From contig NZ_QUWV01000003.1 of assembly GCF_003403295.1 (NCBI RefSeq), forward strand, positions 1 through 64,000: 64,000 bases of DNA. The letters are read 5' to 3'. Below the pieces are notes generated by a model, which was not told where the DNA came from, did no database searches, and saw nothing but the letters and a program-made list of their open reading frames with translations. The translations under genes and the position numbers were made by a program. Positions within the stretch are counted from its first letter, which is position 1; every line of letters begins with the position of its first letter. The stretch comes from Komagataeibacter melaceti. GTDB lineage: Bacteria; Pseudomonadota; Alphaproteobacteria; Acetobacterales; Acetobacteraceae. This document shows positions 63,360 to 64,000 of the stretch, in pieces.

Positions 63360-64000
63360 TCAGGCACCGTCCCTGAGATTCGCGTGTTCCATATGGTAAA
63401 GTGGTATCCTGTTCCGCCACATGATCTTTCCCGCCGCGCCCGCCAGCAACAGGACGGTATTCGCCATGTCAGGATCGGGTTGCAGGCGGTCTGACACAAA
63501 ACGCGGCAACAGGGTCATGATCCTGATAAGCGCCATGACGACCTGTATCGCCCCGCGCAGCATGATGTCCGCCGCCCGCACGAATGGATGGGCGGCATGG
63601 CGGATGTAAATGCCCGCATAGACCTGCCCCCCGCTATAGGCCCGCACGGCCTGATACGATAGCTGCATGCGCGCGGTCGGTATGTTTTCCCATGCCAGCG
63701 CGCTCCCGCACCACACAATCCGCCGCCCACGCCGCGCCACACGCAGGAAAAGGTCAAGATCCTCGCCCCCACACGCACCAAAGGCGGGATCAAACGGTTC
63801 ACGGTCGGTAAAGCAGGTTCCACGCCGCCAGATGGACGAGGCCGTGCTGATCACCCATCCCCGCACGCGCTGCCTGCCCTCAAGGATCAGTTGCGCGCCA
63901 TCGGGGCGATCCAGCACACGGGTATAACGCCCCCCTTCGGGGTCCCATAGGGGTGCACTCCCCCCGGCAAAACGTGGCCGCACCGGGCCAATCGCTATAT
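63360..64000 (-). CDS. GT2-family glycosyltransferase, C-terminal part
   Basis: Only the C-terminal 210 or so residues are in the window; the reading frame is open to base 64000 and beyond. The visible part has the GT2 acceptor region FGACGGEDLDLFLRVARRGR (the E-D-L-D motif) and a C-terminal membrane-associating helix (AADIMLRGAIQVVMALIRIM). The nucleotide-binding N-terminus lies outside. It converges with the GT4 gene with a 69-base gap. Confidence 0.82.
   Translation of the reverse strand, partial: IAIGPVRPRFAGGSAPLWDPEGGRYTRVLDRPDGAQLILEGRQRVRGWVISTASSIWRRGTCFTDREPFDPAFGACGGEDLDLFLRVARRGRRIVWCGSALAWENIPTARMQLSYQAVRAYSGGQVYAGIYIRHAAHPFVRAADIMLRGAIQVVMALIRIMTLLPRFVSDRLQPDPDMANTVLLLAGAAGKIMWRNRIPLYHMEHANLRDGA

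Noticed and set aside
1-64000. CRISPR array, tRNA or rRNA genes
   Set aside because: No regularly spaced repeats of CRISPR type, and no tRNA cloverleaf or rRNA sequence was recognised by eye; a covariance-model scan would be needed to be certain.

Overview
The window looks like alphaproteobacterial DNA, most likely from an acetic acid bacterium (Acetobacteraceae, Komagataeibacter/Gluconacetobacter-like). The evidence is the GC-rich coding sequence, an alphaproteobacterial LexA box (GTTC-N7-GTTC), an assimilatory nitrate operon with fused NirBD, an alginate-export-family porin, an IS5-type transposase remnant and FecIR-type iron uptake genes. The genus is an inference from gene content; no marker gene is present.

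Layout. (1) 1-5026: a LexA-controlled mutagenesis cassette, imuA-imuB-dnaE2, leaves a LexA box leftwards, with an SRAP/YedK gene divergent from it. dnaE2 loses its expected sequence after the PGPIQ motif and may be interrupted. (2) 5127-5947: an HNH endonuclease gene with a one-base frameshift. (3) 6242-28502: a mobile element backbone. A tightly overlapping leftward block holds an excisionase-like HTH gene, repA, parA, an RHH gene, DUF2840, traF peptidase, DUF736, lytic transglycosylase, VirD2-type relaxase, traG/VirD4 and a CopG-like gene. Behind it lie a GIY-YIG nuclease, a frameshifted DUF2285 gene, an XRE regulator, DUF736, a membrane protein, two small lipoproteins, DUF2493, a Toprim protein, HU, a VapBC-type module, DUF932 and a large ParB. 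No trb/virB mating-pair genes are seen, so the element looks mobilizable or decayed rather than self-transmissible. A putative replication origin (three DnaA boxes, three iteron-like repeats, AT-rich repeats) lies in the 3' end of repA. Two covarying hairpin elements sit about 100 nt upstream of DUF736 and DUF2493.

(4) 28970-35552: a small orphan gene, a fecI-fecR-fecA-like siderophore uptake set with putative Fur boxes, and a class C beta-lactamase gene broken by one extra base in a homopolymer. (5) 35920-47819: a seven-gene leftward nitrate assimilation operon: narK, porin, nirBD fusion, nitrate reductase-flavoprotein fusion, nasT, nasS and a nitrate-reductase-associated protein. NarK takes up nitrate, the two fused enzymes reduce it to ammonium, and NasS/NasT is the expected sensor/antiterminator pair. 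An IS5-type remnant lies upstream.

(6) 48695-61614: a catabolic or salvage island. It holds an MFS transporter, a D-amino-acid aminotransferase-like enzyme, a CapA-family protein, a LysR regulator, an N-carbamoyl-D-amino-acid amidohydrolase-like enzyme, a TonB receptor, an ArgE-type M20 hydrolase, a dicarboxylate:cation symporter and an Ldh2-family NAD(P)H oxidoreductase. Together they suggest uptake and breakdown of N-carbamoyl or N-acyl (D-)amino acids. (7) 61941-64000: a GT4 glycosyltransferase and the C-terminal part of a convergent GT2 glycosyltransferase cut by the window end.

No tRNA, rRNA or CRISPR array was recognised.
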